From Methylobacterium sp. (GTDB lineage: Bacteria > Pseudomonadota > Alphaproteobacteria > Rhizobiales > Beijerinckiaceae), in assembly GCA_021154065.1 (NCBI GenBank), contig JAJKJG010000320.1:1-7262 (forward strand): a stretch of DNA of 7,262 nt. The letters are read 5' to 3'. Both the position numbers and the translations under genes were made by a program. Below are positions 5,492-7,262 of this stretch, in pieces. Within the stretch, counting starts at the first letter, position 1, and the number at the start of each line of letters is the position of its first letter. The notes under the pieces are model-generated. The model was given only the letters and a program-made list of their open reading frames with translations, was not told the DNA's origin and searched no databases.

Positions 5492-5672
5492 GACACCGCT
5501 CGACGTAAAATCCAAGGCGAGGCATGATGGATGCGGCGTGGCGCGTTTTATCAAGCTGGCGCCGGGTCATTTCGCTAGCAAGACCAGGCGTCGAAACGAC
5601 TGCTGCCGATTCGTTTGCATCTCTACGGCCCGCGCGGAGGTTCGTCGTGCCATCCCCAACCAGAGCCGCGGC

Positions 5673-6185
5673 ATGAGTGCCCAGGCTCACCCGGCCGCCC
5701 CTCATCATCTCCCGGCGTTCATCACCGCGCCAGGCGAGACCGATGTCCTTTTGGTTGTCACGGCGGTCATGCTGATCGTCATCGTGCTGATCTTCGGCAA
5801 CCTCTTCCTGAAGCTGCACACGCTGCCGGAGCGTTTGGCGCACAAGGGGCACAAGCTTCAGTTCGAGATCGTCGCCGTGCTCGGCCTCCTGGCGCTCTTC
5901 ACCCACATCCATGCCTTCTGGGTGGCCGGCCTGTTGCTCGCGCTCATCGACCTTCCGGATTTCGGAACGCCGCTCGGACGAATGGCAAGCTCCCTCGAGA
6001 GGATCGCTGACGACGCCGCGGCCGATCCCGCCGACACCCTCAAGCCCCAGCCCTCTTCAGATCGAGGTGCGGCCGATTTCCGGGTCGGCGCGATCCCCGA
6101 TCATCCGCCGGCGAGCGCCGCCCCCGAGGCGCCGGAGAAGAGAAGGGCCCGGTCCGGCCCGAACCAGGAACTGATCGATGCTTGA
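5673..6185 (+). CDS. Small two-TM protein, DUF3302/YibI-like, paired with an HlyD protein
   Basis: The product is 170 residues. A short His/Pro/Ala-rich N-terminus leads to a first membrane helix at about 23-47, a basic loop with LPERLAHKGHKLQ (51-63), and a second hydrophobic stretch at about 66-94 containing LFTHIHAFW. A DLPDF motif follows, and then a long disordered acidic-to-basic cytoplasmic tail rich in Pro and Ala. The helix-loop-helix layout and the LP..LA.K..H...LFT pattern recall E. coli YibI (DUF3302), which is encoded next to the HlyD-like YibH; this is from memory and moderate at best. Its TGA overlaps the next gene by 8 bases, indicating translational coupling and a joint role with the fusion protein. 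I chose ATG 5673 over the upstream GTG 5538 because the extension is Cys/Arg-rich; its ribosome binding site is weak. Confidence 0.7.
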   Translation: MSAQAHPAAPHHLPAFITAPGETDVLLVVTAVMLIVIVLIFGNLFLKLHTLPERLAHKGHKLQFEIVAVLGLLALFTHIHAFWVAGLLLALIDLPDFGTPLGRMASSLERIADDAAADPADTLKPQPSSDRGAADFRVGAIPDHPPASAAPEAPEKRRARSGPNQELIDA

Positions 6186-7262
6186 GCTGCTTCTCTGCTC
6201 GCTCCTGACGATTCTTCCGGACTATCTCTTCCGCCGCTATGTCCAGGGCAAGCGGCTCGGCCGGGAAATCACGTTCTACTCGGTGTGGTACGAGCTGAGA
6301 TGGGGGATCACCGCCTGCCTGATGCTCACCGTCGGCCTCATCACGGTGGTGTTCTACTATCATCCGTCGACGAAAACCGCGACCTTGTTCTTCCGAACCG
6401 TGCCGATCGTTCCCGAGACGATCGGGCGCGTCGCCGAGATCAATGTCGGCATGAGCGACGACGTCGTCCAGGGACAGCCGCTCTTCAGGTTGGACAACTC
6501 GAAACAGCGGGCGGCGGTCGAGACCGCGCGCCGGAAAATCGCCGAGGTCGATGCCGGACGGATCGTGGCGCGGACGGACATCGTGGAGGCCGAGGGCAAG
6601 ATCCAGGAAGCCAGGAGCGCCCACCAGCAGGCCCTCGACGAGCTCGAGACCAAGCAGGAGCTGTTCAGGCGCAATCCGGGCATCGTCCCGCGCCGGGACA
6701 TCGAGAAGCTCCAAGTCGCGGTCGACGGTCGCCAGGCAGCGATCATGGCCGCCACCGCGGCAAAAGAGGGTGCCGAGGTGAAAGTATCCGCCCTTCTCCC
6801 GGCCGAGAGGGCGAGCGCCGAGGCGGCGCTCGCCGAGGCCGAGGTGGAGCTGGCGAAGACCATCATCCGTGCCGGCGTCGCCGGGCGGGTGGAGCAATTC
6901 CTTTTGCGCGTCGGCGACGTCGTGAATCCGATGATGCGTCCGGCCGGCGTCCTGATCCCGGAGGGCGCCGGCCGGCGGAGCGTGCAGGCCGGATTCGGAC
7001 AGACCGAAGCCCAGGTGATGAAGATCGGGATGGCGGCCGAAGCCACCTGCGTCTCAAAGCCCTGGGCCATCATCCCGATGGTGGTCACGGGGGTTCAGGA
7101 CTTCATTGCCGCCGGTCAGTTCCGCGGCGGCGAACAGCTGATCGACGCACAGCAGGTTTCACGACCCGGAACCATCCTCGTGTTCCTCGAGCCTCTCTAT
7201 GCCGGCGGGCTCGATGACGTGACGCCTGGCAGCAGCTGCATCGTCAACGCCTACAGCAGCAA
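6178..7262 (+). CDS. HlyD/EmrA-type membrane fusion protein, 3' end beyond the window
   Basis: The frame starts at ATG 6178 and stays open to the window edge, giving 361 complete codons. A hydrophobic N-terminus (1-17) and a membrane helix (about 43-61) are followed by the first biotinyl-lipoyl half (VPETIGRVAEINVGMSDDVV then GQPLFRLDNS, about 79-108). A long alpha-helical hairpin (about 108-225) is rich in Ala, Glu, Arg and Gln. The returning lipoyl half is IIRAGVAGRVEQFLLRVGDVV (about 229-249), followed by a beta-barrel region with an EAQVMKIGMAAEATC stretch. Such proteins are periplasmic adaptors linking an inner-membrane pump to an outer-membrane channel. The closest layout I know is E. 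coli YibH/EmrA. No pump or TolC gene is in view. Third codon positions are strongly G/C, and the start is coupled to the preceding gene by the 8-base overlap. Confidence 0.87.
   Translation, partial: MLELLLCSLLTILPDYLFRRYVQGKRLGREITFYSVWYELRWGITACLMLTVGLITVVFYYHPSTKTATLFFRTVPIVPETIGRVAEINVGMSDDVVQGQPLFRLDNSKQRAAVETARRKIAEVDAGRIVARTDIVEAEGKIQEARSAHQQALDELETKQELFRRNPGIVPRRDIEKLQVAVDGRQAAIMAATAAKEGAEVKVSALLPAERASAEAALAEAEVELAKTIIRAGVAGRVEQFLLRVGDVVNPMMRPAGVLIPEGAGRRSVQAGFGQTEAQVMKIGMAAEATCVSKPWAIIPMVVTGVQDFIAAGQFRGGEQLIDAQQVSRPGTILVFLEPLYAGGLDDVTPGSSCIVNAYSS

Larger units (their letters stand above)
5372..5672. promoter_or_regulatory. Divergent promoter region between the binding-protein and YibI-like genes
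   Basis: These 301 bases lie between divergent genes and must hold both promoters. AAGGGAG for the TTG start is at 5381-5387 on the minus strand. Two inverted repeats (5420-5435 and 5474-5491) are listed separately. A TAAAAT at about 5508-5513 could be a plus-strand -10 element, with TTGATC 20 bases upstream as a poorly spaced -35. The plus-strand frame open from a GTG at 5538 is cysteine- and arginine-rich and I treat it as untranslated. Confidence 0.45.

Noticed and set aside
6040..6897. Minus-strand open frame of 285 codons opposite the HlyD gene
   Set aside because: It mirrors the HlyD coding strand, has no family resemblance and lacks a ribosome binding site, so it is an antisense shadow.
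6285..7217. Plus-strand open frame of 310 codons over the HlyD gene
   Set aside because: Its composition is Arg/Gly/Asp-dominated. The frame from 6178 gives the lipoyl halves and helical hairpin of a membrane fusion protein and runs off the window.
1..7262. CRISPR arrays, tRNA/rRNA genes, insertion sequences or phage genes
   Set aside because: I found no regularly spaced direct repeats, no cloverleaf-like or rRNA sequence, no transposase or integrase motifs and no terminal inverted repeats.

Overview
The window is GC-rich DNA with strong G/C preference at third codon positions, GTG and TTG starts as well as ATG, and gene families common in Hyphomicrobiales (Bradyrhizobium, Methylobacterium and relatives). 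I infer a chromosomal or large-replicon segment from an alphaproteobacterium of that group; the species cannot be fixed from the sequence. I see no insertion sequence, integrase, tRNA, rRNA, CRISPR array or phage gene.

Left part (1-2358). The first 402 bases hold at most the tail of an unrecognised gene entering from the left (2-220) and a GC-rich hairpin. A compact FUSC/aromatic-acid-exporter-like membrane protein follows on the minus strand (403-888). Three small plus-strand genes come next: an 83-residue charged helical protein of unknown function (1207-1458), a 71-residue exported, arginine-rich two-cysteine peptide (1611-1826), and a short K+-channel-like protein with the filter TLGYGD (1915-2358). 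A possible 25-codon leader peptide (1845-1922) overlaps the channel start.

Middle (2382-5371, all minus strand). Reading in the direction of transcription, there is a membrane-anchored TAXI-type TRAP solute-binding protein (start 5371), a 217-base gap packed with hairpins, an AI-2E/PerM-family transporter (start 3813), and a 79-residue hypothetical protein just behind it. No TRAP membrane subunits are present, so the binding protein looks like an orphan.

Right part (5673-7262, plus strand). After a 301-base divergent promoter region with two inverted repeats lies a two-gene unit: a small two-TM protein resembling the DUF3302/YibI type, overlapping by 8 bases an HlyD/EmrA-type membrane fusion protein that runs off the right edge. 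This recalls the E. coli yibI-yibH pair and suggests an envelope transport or efflux module.

Six of the recognisable products are membrane or exported proteins, so the locus is envelope-oriented. I see no clear evidence of a wholly new system. The best candidates for a second look are the leader/channel overlap, the structured 3' region of the binding-protein gene, the membrane-anchored orphan binding protein, and the small cationic secreted peptide.
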